The notes below the pieces were generated by a model, which saw only the letters and a list, made by a program, of their open reading frames with translations, was not told the DNA's origin and did no database searches. DNA of 43,765 nucleotides. Source: Bacteroidales bacterium (lineage in GTDB: Bacteria; Bacteroidota; Bacteroidia; Bacteroidales; P3). Positions 1 through 8,170 of this stretch are shown piece after piece. The first letter of the stretch is position 1, and every line of letters starts with the position of its first letter. Made by a program: the position numbers and the translations under genes. Location: positions 1 to 43,765 of the forward strand of contig JAFXUY010000015.1 of assembly GCA_017524785.1 (NCBI GenBank). The letters are read 5' to 3'.

Positions 1-1
1 C

Positions 2-622
2 AACACATATATTATTGTCGACGACCGTGTCCCCACGGCGGGGGAGAAACGGCAGTGTGCCATCGTGGACCCCGCCTGTGAGGCCTCCTTCGAAGATGTG
101 CAGTTGACGCAATATATCGAGCAGGAGCAGTTGCAGGTGACGCATATCCTGCTCACCCACGCCCATGTCGACCATATTGCCGGCCTACGGCAGGTGTGCG
201 AGCACTGGAACCTGCCCGTCACCATGCATGCCGAAGGACGCAAACTACTGAAACAGGCGGAGGCATACGGCTCGATAATGGGCTTTGCCGTAGACAATAT
301 GGGCGACCTGAAGGTGCAGGAAATCGACGACAACGACACCATCCACATCGGCAACACCGAGGTGGAATGCCGCTATGTGCCAGGCCATTGTCCCGGCAGC
401 ATGTGCTTCGTGCTGCACGGCGAGAAGACAGTCATAACCGGCGATGCCTTGTTCCACTTCAGCATCGGACGCACCGACCTGCCTGGCGGCGACTATCCCA
501 CACTGATAGAAAAGCTCAAGACGAGGGTGCTCACGTTGCCCGACGACTACCGCGTACTACCAGGCCACGGCATAGCCAGCCAGATAGGCAAAGAGCGGAA
601 ATATAATTCATTCTTAATATAA
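2..622 (+). CDS. MBL-fold metallo-hydrolase (5' truncated)
   Basis: The reading frame is open from the left edge of the window, so the true start lies outside it. The internal GTG at 65 is not the real start, because residues encoded by 2-64 (beginning NTYIIVDD) match the usual first strand of this family. The zinc site is visible: THAHVDH (HxHxDH), a later GHCPG histidine, the TGDALF aspartate and the LPGHG histidine. This is the glyoxalase II-like branch of the metallo-beta-lactamase fold, normally about 210 residues, so only a few residues should be missing. Members hydrolyse thioesters or related small molecules in the cytoplasm; the substrate cannot be read from sequence. The stop lies inside the repeat that begins the GxxExxY module. 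Confidence 0.9.
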   Translation, partial: NTYIIVDDRVPTAGEKRQCAIVDPACEASFEDVQLTQYIEQEQLQVTHILLTHAHVDHIAGLRQVCEHWNLPVTMHAEGRKLLKQAEAYGSIMGFAVDNMGDLKVQEIDDNDTIHIGNTEVECRYVPGHCPGSMCFVLHGEKTVITGDALFHFSIGRTDLPGGDYPTLIEKLKTRVLTLPDDYRVLPGHGIASQIGKERKYNSFLI

Positions 623-690
623 CGGCGAATTATACGAATTCAACGAATGGCTACGCAGGTTAATTGCCAGCAAATTTCTCGAATTATACT
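621..690 (-). repeat. Left arm of inverted repeat around the GxxExxY gene
   Basis: Read on the minus strand, this block ends in cctgcgtagccattcgttg and then ataattcgccgtt. It matches 43117-43180 on the plus strand through most of its length (shared cctgcgtag and ataattcgccgtt) and shares its outer end with 1111-1164 in opposite orientation. It overlaps the MBL stop codon and the first codons of the GxxExxY ORF, so either the annotated start of that ORF is too early or the repeat has been recruited as coding sequence. Confidence 0.7.
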
Positions 691-1093
691 GACGCAACAA
701 AACGACAATAATATCCTATTCAAAGAGGAATCTTACAAGATAATTGGTGCGGCCATGGAGGTACATCGATTATTAGGTTGCGGATTTGTTGAACAAATTT
801 ACCAAGAGGCTCTAGAGAAGGAGTTTATATTAAGAAAAATACCATACGAACGAGAGAAAGAGCTAAACGTAATCTATAAAGGCACTACCCTTACAAAAAC
901 TTTTAAGGCTGATTTTATTTGCTACGGCAAAATAATACTTGAACTGAAAGCTGTAAAAGAATTTGCAGACGAACACTATGCTCAAATATATAATTACCTT
1001 AGAGCAAGTGGCATGGATCTAGGTATATTGATTAATTTTGGTTCCGCATCGATTGAATACGAGCGTGTTCCAGCAAGTAAGAAATGGAAATAA
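647..1093 (+). CDS. GxxExxY family protein
   Basis: A 148-residue protein with the name-giving motif GFVEQIY at about residues 45-51, preceded by the family's usual IIGAAMEVHRLLG and followed by an ADFICYGKIILELKAV core typical of this PD-(D/E)XK-like fold. The biochemical role of the family is not established. The gene is clearly AT-richer than both neighbours and lies between inverted copies of a dispersed repeat (621-690 and 1111-1164), which suggests it arrived or moves as a unit. The ATG at 647 is the longest start. The family's usual N-terminus aligns from about residue 24 (LFKEESYKIIG), so the first 20 or so residues may be repeat-derived or untranslated. No promoter was recognised. 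Confidence 0.82.
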   Translation: MATQVNCQQISRIILTQQNDNNILFKEESYKIIGAAMEVHRLLGCGFVEQIYQEALEKEFILRKIPYEREKELNVIYKGTTLTKTFKADFICYGKIILELKAVKEFADEHYAQIYNYLRASGMDLGILINFGSASIEYERVPASKKWK

Positions 1094-1110
1094 CTTCGTA
1101 TGCACAATTA

Positions 1111-1164
1111 GAGTAATTCGCTTATAATTTAAACTAATTTGCTTAATTAGCATAATTCGCCGTT
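1111..1164 (+). repeat. Right arm of inverted repeat around the GxxExxY gene
   Basis: Starts gagtaattcgctt and ends cataattcgccgtt, both ends shared with 43120-43180; the middle is diverged and AT-rich. It is in opposite orientation to the copy at 621-690, so the two arms bracket the GxxExxY gene. The uracil-DNA glycosylase start follows 13 bases later, so the repeat may also supply that gene's leader. Confidence 0.68.
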
Positions 1165-1176
1165 AAAAGAAAAAAC

Positions 1177-1854
1177 ATGGCAGTTAAAATAGATTCCAGC
1201 TGGTATGCTGCGCTGAAGGAGCAGTTCGAAGCCCCGTACTTCGCCCAGCTCAAAGACTTTCTGGTCGCCGAGCGGCAACAGTATACCTGCTATCCTCCCG
1301 GCAGCAAGATATTCAACGCCTTCGACAGCACGCCGCTTGACAAAGTCAAAGTCGTCATCCTCGGGCAAGACCCCTATCACGAGCCCGGGCAAGCCATGGG
1401 GCTATGCTTCTCGGTGCCAGACGGAGTTCAGGTGCCGCCGTCACTGGTGAACATCATCAAAGAGATTAACGACGACCTTGGCACTGCCATACCCACCAGC
1501 CGTGGCGACCTCAGCGGCTGGGCAAAACAGGGCGTGTTGCTGCTCAACGCCACCCTCACCGTGAGGGCTCATCAGGCAGGAAGCCACCAGCGTCACGGCT
1601 GGGAGACATTCACCGATGCTGCAATAAAAGCCATCTCCGACAACCGCCAGGGGGTAGTGTTTCTGCTCTGGGGCAGCTACGCCATAGCAAAGAAAAACCT
1701 AATTGACACCAGCAGACATTTCGTCCTGGTAGCCCCTCACCCCTCGCCCCTATCGGCCTACCGGGGGTTCTTCGGCTGCCGTCATTTCTCGAAAGCCAAC
1801 GACCTGCTTTGCCAGCAAGGGTTAGAGCCTATCGACTGGACACGAATAGTCTAG
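1177..1854 (+). CDS. ung: Uracil-DNA glycosylase, family 1
   Basis: Removes uracil from DNA, starting base-excision repair after cytosine deamination or dUTP incorporation. At 225 residues it has the family's normal length. The water-activating motif GQDPYH is at 63-68 (catalytic Asp65), the uracil-recognition strand LLLNATLTV at 121-129 (Asn124), and the DNA-intercalation loop HPSPLS at 188-193 (His188). All key residues are intact. The ATG at 1177 follows the repeat at 1111-1164 and gives a standard N-terminus. Its last 26 bases overlap the 3' end of the convergent flavoprotein gene (stop at 1829-1831), so the two transcripts must overlap. Confidence 0.97.
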   Translation: MAVKIDSSWYAALKEQFEAPYFAQLKDFLVAERQQYTCYPPGSKIFNAFDSTPLDKVKVVILGQDPYHEPGQAMGLCFSVPDGVQVPPSLVNIIKEINDDLGTAIPTSRGDLSGWAKQGVLLLNATLTVRAHQAGSHQRHGWETFTDAAIKAISDNRQGVVFLLWGSYAIAKKNLIDTSRHFVLVAPHPSPLSAYRGFFGCRHFSKANDLLCQQGLEPIDWTRIV

Positions 1855-3424
1855 CGCACTCCTCCATACAACGTATGCCATCCATAGCCGACGACACTAT
1901 GCCGCCGGCATAGCCGGCTCCTTCGCCACAAGGGAACAGTCCTTGCAGCTGTGGATGCTGAAGCGACACTTTATCGCGCGGTATACGCACGGGCGACGAT
2001 GTGCGGCTCTCGACAGCCAGCAGCGATGCCTGGTCGGTGACGAAGCCACGCATCTTGCGGTCGAAATCGCGAAAACCCTGTATCAATGCATCTACAACAA
2101 ACGGCGGCAGCAACTCGTGCAACGGGCTGTTGATGCACTGTCCCATATAGCCGCTGGGGTTAAGGCTTGCCGAAGGCCTGCGCTGGAGGAAGTCGGTGAG
2201 GCGCTGTGCAGGAGCGTTGATGGCATCGCCAGCGGCATGGAAGGTTTGGCGCTCGACCTCCTGCTGGAAACGAAGCAAAGCAAAGACATCCTTGTCGGGT
2301 ACGTCGTCGAGGCTGACAGTGACGGCTATGCCACTATTGGCAAATGGCGAGTTGCGGCGCGAGTTGCTCATGCCGTTCACCACCTGCTGTCCGTCAGCTG
2401 TGGCAGCAGGCACGATGACACCGCCGGGGCACATACAGAAGCTGAAGACACCGTGGGGATTGCGTGATTGCTTGATTGCTTGATTGCTTGAGGAGACCTG
2501 GGTGGTGAGGCTATATGCGGCAGGTGGCAAGAACGTCGAATAGTCGCGGCCGTGGTATTGAATCTCATTGATGAGCTGCTGTGGATGCTCAACACGCACG
2601 CCGAGAGCGAAAGGCTTGGCCTCGAGGAACCACCCATGCGTGTGGAACAGCTGGTAGATATCGCGCGCCGAATGGCCAGTGGCGAGGATTACAGCGCGGC
2701 CTTCGATATTGCCGGCGGTTGTAGCCACCCCATAGACAACGCCATCGCGCACCAGAAGGTCGGTGACGCGGGTGTTGAAATGATATTCGCCGCCATGACC
2801 TTCTATCGTTTCGCGCATCGAGGCGATGATGGCCGACAGGCGGTCGGTGCCGATATGGGCGTGGGCGTCGAGCATGATGTCGGGATCGGCTCCATGTGCC
2901 ACGAAGGTGCGTAGCACGGCTCCTATGTCGCCGCGCTTGGTAGAACGGGTGTAAAGCTTGCCGTCGCTATATGTGCCGGCACCGCCCTCGCCGAAGCACC
3001 AGTTGCTGTCGGGGTTCACATATTTCTGCCGTGTGATAGCTGCGATGTCGTATTTGCGGTCGGAAACAGGCTTGCCACGCTCAACGATTATCGGTTTCAG
3101 TCCCAACTCCAAAGCCTTTAGGGCTGCGAAGAGACCAGCGGGTCCGGCACCGACAATCACCACCGGCGGTGCCGCATGGCAGTCGCGGTAAGTGGCATTC
3201 GGCTGTTGAGCGACAAGCTCGGGCTCATCCTTCATTCGCACTTGCACTGTAGTGTGGTACATCACGTTGCGGCGGCGGCAGTCGATACTGCGACGCACCA
3301 CGGCCATGCCGGCGATGTCGGCATCTGGCACATTCAATGCGCGAGCCACTGTCTGTTGGCGTTGTTCGGGCTGGTGGTACTGTTCGGGGGTGAGGTCTAT
3401 GTCGATAATCTTCATTGTATGCAC
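1829..3424 (-). CDS. FAD-dependent dehydrogenase (COG2509-like)
   Basis: A 531-residue flavoprotein. After an N-terminal domain of about 85 residues comes the dinucleotide-binding loop [10 protein letters not shown] at 92-101. Family-specific blocks follow: [13 protein letters not shown], an [10 protein letters not shown] segment, FSFCMCPGG and a C-terminal [10 protein letters not shown] that contacts FAD. The family is conserved but its substrate is not assigned. The start could be Met1 (3424) or Met4 (3415, MKIIDID); I cannot decide. One oddity is three perfect octamer repeats at 2466-2489, placed in frame at about residues 312-320 just before FSFCMCPGG, where the family as I know it runs straight into the motif. 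This looks like an added surface loop ([14 protein letters not shown]). Stand-alone gene, convergent with ung. Confidence 0.9.
   Translation of the reverse strand: MHTMKIIDIDLTPEQYHQPEQRQQTVARALNVPDADIAGMAVVRRSIDCRRRNVMYHTTVQVRMKDEPELVAQQPNATYRDCHAAPPVVIVGAGPAGLFAALKALELGLKPIIVERGKPVSDRKYDIAAITRQKYVNPDSNWCFGEGGAGTYSDGKLYTRSTKRGDIGAVLRTFVAHGADPDIMLDAHAHIGTDRLSAIIASMRETIEGHGGEYHFNTRVTDLLVRDGVVYGVATTAGNIEGRAVILATGHSARDIYQLFHTHGWFLEAKPFALGVRVEHPQQLINEIQYHGRDYSTFLPPAAYSLTTQVSSSNQAIKQSRNPHGVFSFCMCPGGVIVPAATADGQQVVNGMSNSRRNSPFANSGIAVTVSLDDVPDKDVFALLRFQQEVERQTFHAAGDAINAPAQRLTDFLQRRPSASLNPSGYMGQCINSPLHELLPPFVVDALIQGFRDFDRKMRGFVTDQASLLAVESRTSSPVRIPRDKVSLQHPQLQGLFPCGEGAGYAGGIVSSAMDGIRCMEECARLFVSSR
2466..2489. 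repeat. Three perfect octamers (gattgctt) in frame inside a gene
   Basis: Three exact head-to-tail copies of gattgctt, 24 bases, which keeps the minus-strand flavoprotein frame open. A related but diverged series occurs at 19122-19186, also in coding sequence. Copy number changes other than in threes would shift the frame. Confidence 0.9.
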
Positions 3425-3648
3425 TTAACGCCGATTCAAAACTTTTAGTATGCTGCAACAAAAAAAGGGAAATTCCGCATCTACGGCATTGCAGGATAGA
3501 GCAGGTGCGGAAACACCCGTTAGGAATATTTAACAATTATTTATTACATATAGCACAATAATCGGGGAAAGGGGGCGTTATAAAATCGCCATGTAAAGTG
3601 TTAAAATGTGGCAACCGAACTGAAAACAAACAAAAAAACAATAAAAAG
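3425..3648. other. Divergent intergenic region without a gene
   Basis: AT-rich spacer between the minus-strand flavoprotein and the plus-strand lipoprotein. It must hold promoters for both, but I found no clean TAnnTTTG element. A short ggcg/cgcc inverted repeat flanks ttataaaat near 3577. No ORF or RNA gene recognised. Confidence 0.5.
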
Positions 3649-4521
3649 ATGAAGAAAATTCTATTGGCAATGGGTCTGATGACCTTTATGGTAGCCTTCA
3701 CGGCCTGCCACCAGAAAGAACTCGAAAGTCAGAAAGCCACCATCGACTCGCTACAGGGCGTAGTCGATGCGAAGGACAATGAAATCGACGACCTGTTCCA
3801 GATGCTGAACGAGATTGAGAGTAACCTCTCGATGATCAACTCCAAGTATTCGAGCGTGCAGGAGATGCGTCGCAACAACACCGAGGGCAACTACAACCAC
3901 AAGCAGCAGATTGCCGACCAGATGAGCTCGATAGAGAGCTTGATGGCCGACAACAAAGCCAAGATTGCCCAGCTGAATTCGCGCGTAAGCAGTCTGAACA
4001 AAAAGAACAACGACCTGCAGGCTTACATCACCAAGCTGGAGGAGCGCAGTGCTGCCCAAGAGGCCCAGATTGCCGAGTTGCTCACCGAGCTTGAGAACAA
4101 CAAAGTTGTCATCAAGGGTCTGAACCAGAGCGTCACCGACCTCACTGCATCGAACAAAGAGAAAGACGACTACATCGCCCGTCAGGTGGCCGACGCCAAC
4201 CGTGCCTACTTCGTGGTGGGTAGCTACACCGACCTGAAGGAAGCCGGCATCGTGAACAAGACCGGTGGTTTCATCGGTATTGGCCGCAAGCAGGGCACCA
4301 TGGCCGACATGCCCACTGAGCTCTTCACCGAAATCGACCGCACGAAGGTGACCACCATCACCGTGAACAAGAAGAAAGCCCAGGTTATCTCGCAGCACCC
4401 CGAGAACAGCTACGAGATGGTGTACGACGAAGAGGACACCAAGGTTGTCGCCTACCTGCGCATCTTGAACCCCGCCCAGTTCTGGAAATACACCGACTAC
4501 CTGGTTATCTCGACCAAATAA
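3649..4521 (+). CDS. Coiled-coil lipoprotein
   Basis: Start chosen at the ATG at 3649, not the longer in-frame ORF from 3598, because it gives a classic lipoprotein signal: MKKILLAMGLMTFMVAFTAC, with the lipobox cysteine at residue 20. The 290-residue product is a long heptad-rich helix from about 25 to 185 (repeated K/E/L/Q with few prolines or glycines), followed by a globular part with YFVVGSYTDLKEAGIV and ending in a YLVISTK strand. It should be anchored in the outer membrane facing the periplasm and may act as a spacer or tether. I know Bacteroidetes homologues of this shape but no assigned function. A strong terminator follows at 4548-4578, so it is transcribed alone. Confidence 0.85.
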   Translation: MKKILLAMGLMTFMVAFTACHQKELESQKATIDSLQGVVDAKDNEIDDLFQMLNEIESNLSMINSKYSSVQEMRRNNTEGNYNHKQQIADQMSSIESLMADNKAKIAQLNSRVSSLNKKNNDLQAYITKLEERSAAQEAQIAELLTELENNKVVIKGLNQSVTDLTASNKEKDDYIARQVADANRAYFVVGSYTDLKEAGIVNKTGGFIGIGRKQGTMADMPTELFTEIDRTKVTTITVNKKKAQVISQHPENSYEMVYDEEDTKVVAYLRILNPAQFWKYTDYLVISTK

Positions 4522-4547
4522 TCGGTCCGTCGGACGCATTTGAACCT

Positions 4548-4578
4548 AAAGAGGTCTGCACCCAAGCAGACCTCTTTT
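4548..4578 (+). terminator. Intrinsic terminator after the lipoprotein gene
   Basis: A perfect 12-base stem (aaagaggtctgc pairing with gcagacctcttt, loop acccaa) followed by t-rich sequence, 26 bases after the stop at 4521. Confidence 0.88.
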
Positions 4579-4617
4579 AGAACTTTTAGAAACAAACACA
4601 AACAAAAATATATTAAT

Positions 4618-7600
4618 ATGAAGAAAACACTATGTCTTGTGCTGGGAGCCATGCTTTGGCTGGCAATTCCCGGCAAGAGTGCACAGGCTCAGGAGCAGAC
4701 GAAACCCGTCGACCTGACGGTGATGACCCTTGACCGTGCCACGCTCACTGATGCACGTGTCTATTCCGGCGTTGTCGGAGTGGACTATTTTATCGACTCG
4801 GTCAACCTGAGTCCCAGCTACACCGGCACCGCCGTGTGGATTGACACCCTGCCCTACACCACTTTGACCGTCAGCAATGGCTACCAGATTAGCGGCGATG
4901 TCGACACCAGCTATCGCAACTCATTCGTTATTGCCAAAGACGCCAACAACCGTTTCTACGTGCTCGGTGCTGGCAACGACTACCAATACGGTGTCTTCCA
5001 AGCCTCGGTGCAGCTGCTCGGCAGCAGTCTGAACAACTCGGGTTTCCCGATGACCATCAGCCACATGCTTGGCGACAACAACGCAGCCGTAGAGGACAAC
5101 GTGGTATCGCAAACTAGTCCTCTGGAGAGCCACGGTTGGTTCTACTCGTCGCTTCCCAGCGCAATGTTCTGGGCCAACACCGCCGACGGCATCAGTGCTC
5201 TGACACTCCTCAAAGCTGTCACTCTCAGCGGCAACAACAGCCTCAACATCAACAAGGGCCTCACCATAAACCAGAACAGCAAGACCATCACCAACCTCAA
5301 GACCGTCCCCGCCATCGTCATCAACAACAGCGACGTGACCTGGGAAGGCCTCGTGGCCAGCATAAACTCGGTGCCAGGTACCAGCAGTCTCTTTGAACTC
5401 AACAATGCCAGTCTGATGATACGCAACATCACCGCTACGGCAGCCACCAACATTGCAGTGCTTAACGACGGCTCCTACCTCTCGACCGACGTGTGCAACT
5501 TCACCACTCTCAGCGACACAGCCTCCGTCATCATTGTGAACGGTGCCAGTCGTGCCGAGATTGGTGTCAACGTCTTCAACGGTCCTGCCGGCGCGACAGC
5601 CGTTACGATGGCTCCCGGCTCCACCGGCACCCTCGACATCACGGAGAACACCGTGCAGAACCAGTTGGGCGGCATGCCCATCTTCGCCTATGGCCGTGTG
5701 GAGCGTTCCAATGGCCACTACATGTACAGCCGCGACCTGAATATCGCTGCCGACAGTGCCAACGGTGACACCGTGTACCTCAACATGGACTACACCGGCA
5801 CCACGCCGCAGACCGTGGCCAGTCCCGCCGTGCTGCAGCTCAGCACCGGTCGTTTGAGCTCGCTCTACGTCGGCAACACCACCGGTACCGTCGAGGTGCT
5901 GGGCGGCAAGATAGACCTCATCAACGGCATTTCCGGCAACGGTGAGATTAGCCTCGATGTCGACTCGCTTGGCTCGCTGGCCGTGGCCAACCATCCCACC
6001 ACCATCGTTGGTGGCCGCTACATGGAGCTTGCCAATGCCAGCGGCGACCCCATCAGCATTGAAGGAGGTAAGTTCGCTGCCCGCTACGACAGCTATGCTG
6101 CACCCCGCCACTTCTTCGTGCCCAACACCGATGCCGACTCCGACATCTTCCCCTGGACCATCGGTAACGGCTACCAAGTGACCTGGAAGAACTGGGATTT
6201 CGAGCACGACACCACCATCGTCTACAACAACGCCGACAATAAGATATCCCCCATCCTTTCGATTCCTGCCAGCTTCGTTGGCACCGACACCGTCTTCCTG
6301 GCATGGTGGGTCGACTCGCTCTTTGCCGACCATCCTTGGGACTTTGAGAACGAGGAGCTCACTTCCGACACAACCCTCTATGCCGAGTGGCACGTCGTCG
6401 ACCCCTTGGTGGAGGCCTACTTCACCATCCGCCATGTGCGTATCGGCATCGACTCGCAGGATTCCATCGTCGACACCCTGCGCCGCTATGCCACCATCGG
6501 AGCACCCATCACCATCCTCCCGCTGAACTATCCCTTCTACCATAGCAACGACGGAGCCAATTCGTTCACCATGCCCGCTACCGACACGGTAATCACCTTC
6601 CGCTATGTGCGCGACACCTTCCTGCTGGCATGGAACCTCACCGGCGGTCACTTCACCGACAACTCGCCGCTCATCGACTCGCTGGCATGGGGCCAGCCCA
6701 TCGACTACAGCCGTGTTCCGGTGCGTCAGGGCCACAACTTCTCGAACTGGCAGAACAACGTCACCGAGATGCCCCGTCACGACATCATAATCTCCGCCAT
6801 CTGGGATCCCATCATCTATCCCGTGGTGTGGACCATTCCGTCGGCCACCGTCACCTACAGCGCCGAGCCTGTTAGCGGCATCGTTGCCACCTATACTCAC
6901 GCCGAGGGTACCGACACCGCCACACTGACCTTCACCGACAACGCCACCGGCATCACCACCGACATCGCCGTCTTTGCCGGCAACTACACCATCAACGCCC
7001 TTCCCTTGAACGAAGACTTCCACCTCGACCCCGCCACGGCCACCGCAAGCCTGACCATCCAGAAGGCTGAAGTCAGCGCCACCGGTTTCCAGGTTGAGAA
7101 AGAGAAATTCTACGACGGCACCAACACCGCCGTCATCAGCGCCATGGGTACTCTCAGCGGCATGCTCGCCAACGACGAGGTGATACTCGACGGCGTATAT
7201 GCCAGCTACAACGACGCCACCGTGGGTGAAGGCAAGACCATCACCGTGCACTACGGCATAGCCGGTGCCGACGTCAACAACTACGTCCTCGACACCAACG
7301 CTTTCGTCGCCGCCACCGACGGTGCCATCATCGAGAAATACGTCTATGAGGACACTGCCAACAACGGTATTGCCGTCAAGGCCTTTGGCTACTGTGCCGG
7401 CAGCGACACCATCCGTTACTTCCTTGAGAGCGGCAACCCCGACCAGTACAACCTCATCTTCTCTGACGAGGCTGTGGCACAAGGCTTCACAAACCTCGGT
7501 TGGCAGCCCCTCGATGCCACCAACCCTGGCATCATCCTTATCGACATTCCCGTCGATGCCGCCAATGGACTTTACACCGCCAAGCTGGTCTTCAGCAATA

Positions 7601-8139
7601 CCGCCCATGCCAACCTGGTCAGTGACACCGTCACTATCGGATTCTCCGTCAACCTGCCCAAGACCTATACCATGCCCCTCTTCAACGACGTCATAGCACT
7701 GGTGGACACCTGCCACTGCTTCAGCGACATTGTATGGCTGCACAGCACCGACGGTGGTGCCACTTGGGATTCTGTGGCCCGCGACGTGTACTACTATCAG
7801 GAAGAAGGCGGTCTGACCGGCCAGTATCGTGTTATCGCCAAGATGAACGGTGCTCCCGTCATCTCCTGCGCCCAGGACGATGTGGCCACACTGCTCTCTG
7901 ACGACAGTGCTCCTGCCACCGTCAGCATCTATCCCAACCCCGCTACCGATCGTGCCAGTGTCACCGTTAGCAACAGCCGCAATGCTGTCCATACTTTGCG
8001 TGTGATGAGCATCATGGGTGTCGAGATGGAGAACACCACCTTCACCGGTGACAACTGCCAGATAGACCTTGGAAACTACGCCAAGGGCAGCTATACTGTC
8101 AGCGTCGACGGCATTGTGGTGCGCGTCATCAAAAAATAA
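4618..8139 (+). CDS. T9SS-exported repeat protein with InlB-like, MBG/YDG-like and sorting domains
   Basis: Start set at the ATG at 4618 (MKKTLCLVLGAMLWLAIPG, signal peptide ending near SAQAQ); the open frame from 4540 runs through the preceding terminator. The mature protein is about 1150 residues. Residues about 60-500 are a beta-rich region with many Asn/Thr/Gly, probably a beta-helix. Two Listeria-Bacteroides (InlB-type) repeats follow at about 517-592 and 667-733 (the second ending IISAIWDP), then an MBG-like segment (about 735-815) and a YDG-type domain (about 820-895, FYDGTNTAVIS). The last 70 residues are a Por-secretion tail: SIYPNPATDRASV near 1102, ending VVRVIKK. That tail sends proteins through the type IX system to the cell surface. 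Likely a surface adhesin or matrix-binding protein; the ligand is unknown. Confidence 0.88.
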   Translation: MKKTLCLVLGAMLWLAIPGKSAQAQEQTKPVDLTVMTLDRATLTDARVYSGVVGVDYFIDSVNLSPSYTGTAVWIDTLPYTTLTVSNGYQISGDVDTSYRNSFVIAKDANNRFYVLGAGNDYQYGVFQASVQLLGSSLNNSGFPMTISHMLGDNNAAVEDNVVSQTSPLESHGWFYSSLPSAMFWANTADGISALTLLKAVTLSGNNSLNINKGLTINQNSKTITNLKTVPAIVINNSDVTWEGLVASINSVPGTSSLFELNNASLMIRNITATAATNIAVLNDGSYLSTDVCNFTTLSDTASVIIVNGASRAEIGVNVFNGPAGATAVTMAPGSTGTLDITENTVQNQLGGMPIFAYGRVERSNGHYMYSRDLNIAADSANGDTVYLNMDYTGTTPQTVASPAVLQLSTGRLSSLYVGNTTGTVEVLGGKIDLINGISGNGEISLDVDSLGSLAVANHPTTIVGGRYMELANASGDPISIEGGKFAARYDSYAAPRHFFVPNTDADSDIFPWTIGNGYQVTWKNWDFEHDTTIVYNNADNKISPILSIPASFVGTDTVFLAWWVDSLFADHPWDFENEELTSDTTLYAEWHVVDPLVEAYFTIRHVRIGIDSQDSIVDTLRRYATIGAPITILPLNYPFYHSNDGANSFTMPATDTVITFRYVRDTFLLAWNLTGGHFTDNSPLIDSLAWGQPIDYSRVPVRQGHNFSNWQNNVTEMPRHDIIISAIWDPIIYPVVWTIPSATVTYSAEPVSGIVATYTHAEGTDTATLTFTDNATGITTDIAVFAGNYTINALPLNEDFHLDPATATASLTIQKAEVSATGFQVEKEKFYDGTNTAVISAMGTLSGMLANDEVILDGVYASYNDATVGEGKTITVHYGIAGADVNNYVLDTNAFVAATDGAIIEKYVYEDTANNGIAVKAFGYCAGSDTIRYFLESGNPDQYNLIFSDEAVAQGFTNLGWQPLDATNPGIILIDIPVDAANGLYTAKLVFSNTAHANLVSDTVTIGFSVNLPKTYTMPLFNDVIALVDTCHCFSDIVWLHSTDGGATWDSVARDVYYYQEEGGLTGQYRVIAKMNGAPVISCAQDDVATLLSDDSAPATVSIYPNPATDRASVTVSNSRNAVHTLRVMSIMGVEMENTTFTGDNCQIDLGNYAKGSYTVSVDGIVVRVIKK

Positions 8140-8170
8140 AAGCAGTATCAACGAATAAAGGAATATAGCA

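Noticed and set aside
1829..1854. Overlap of ung and flavoprotein as a sign of a wrong stop
   Set aside because: Both C-termini are normal for their families; a 26-base convergent overlap is acceptable.
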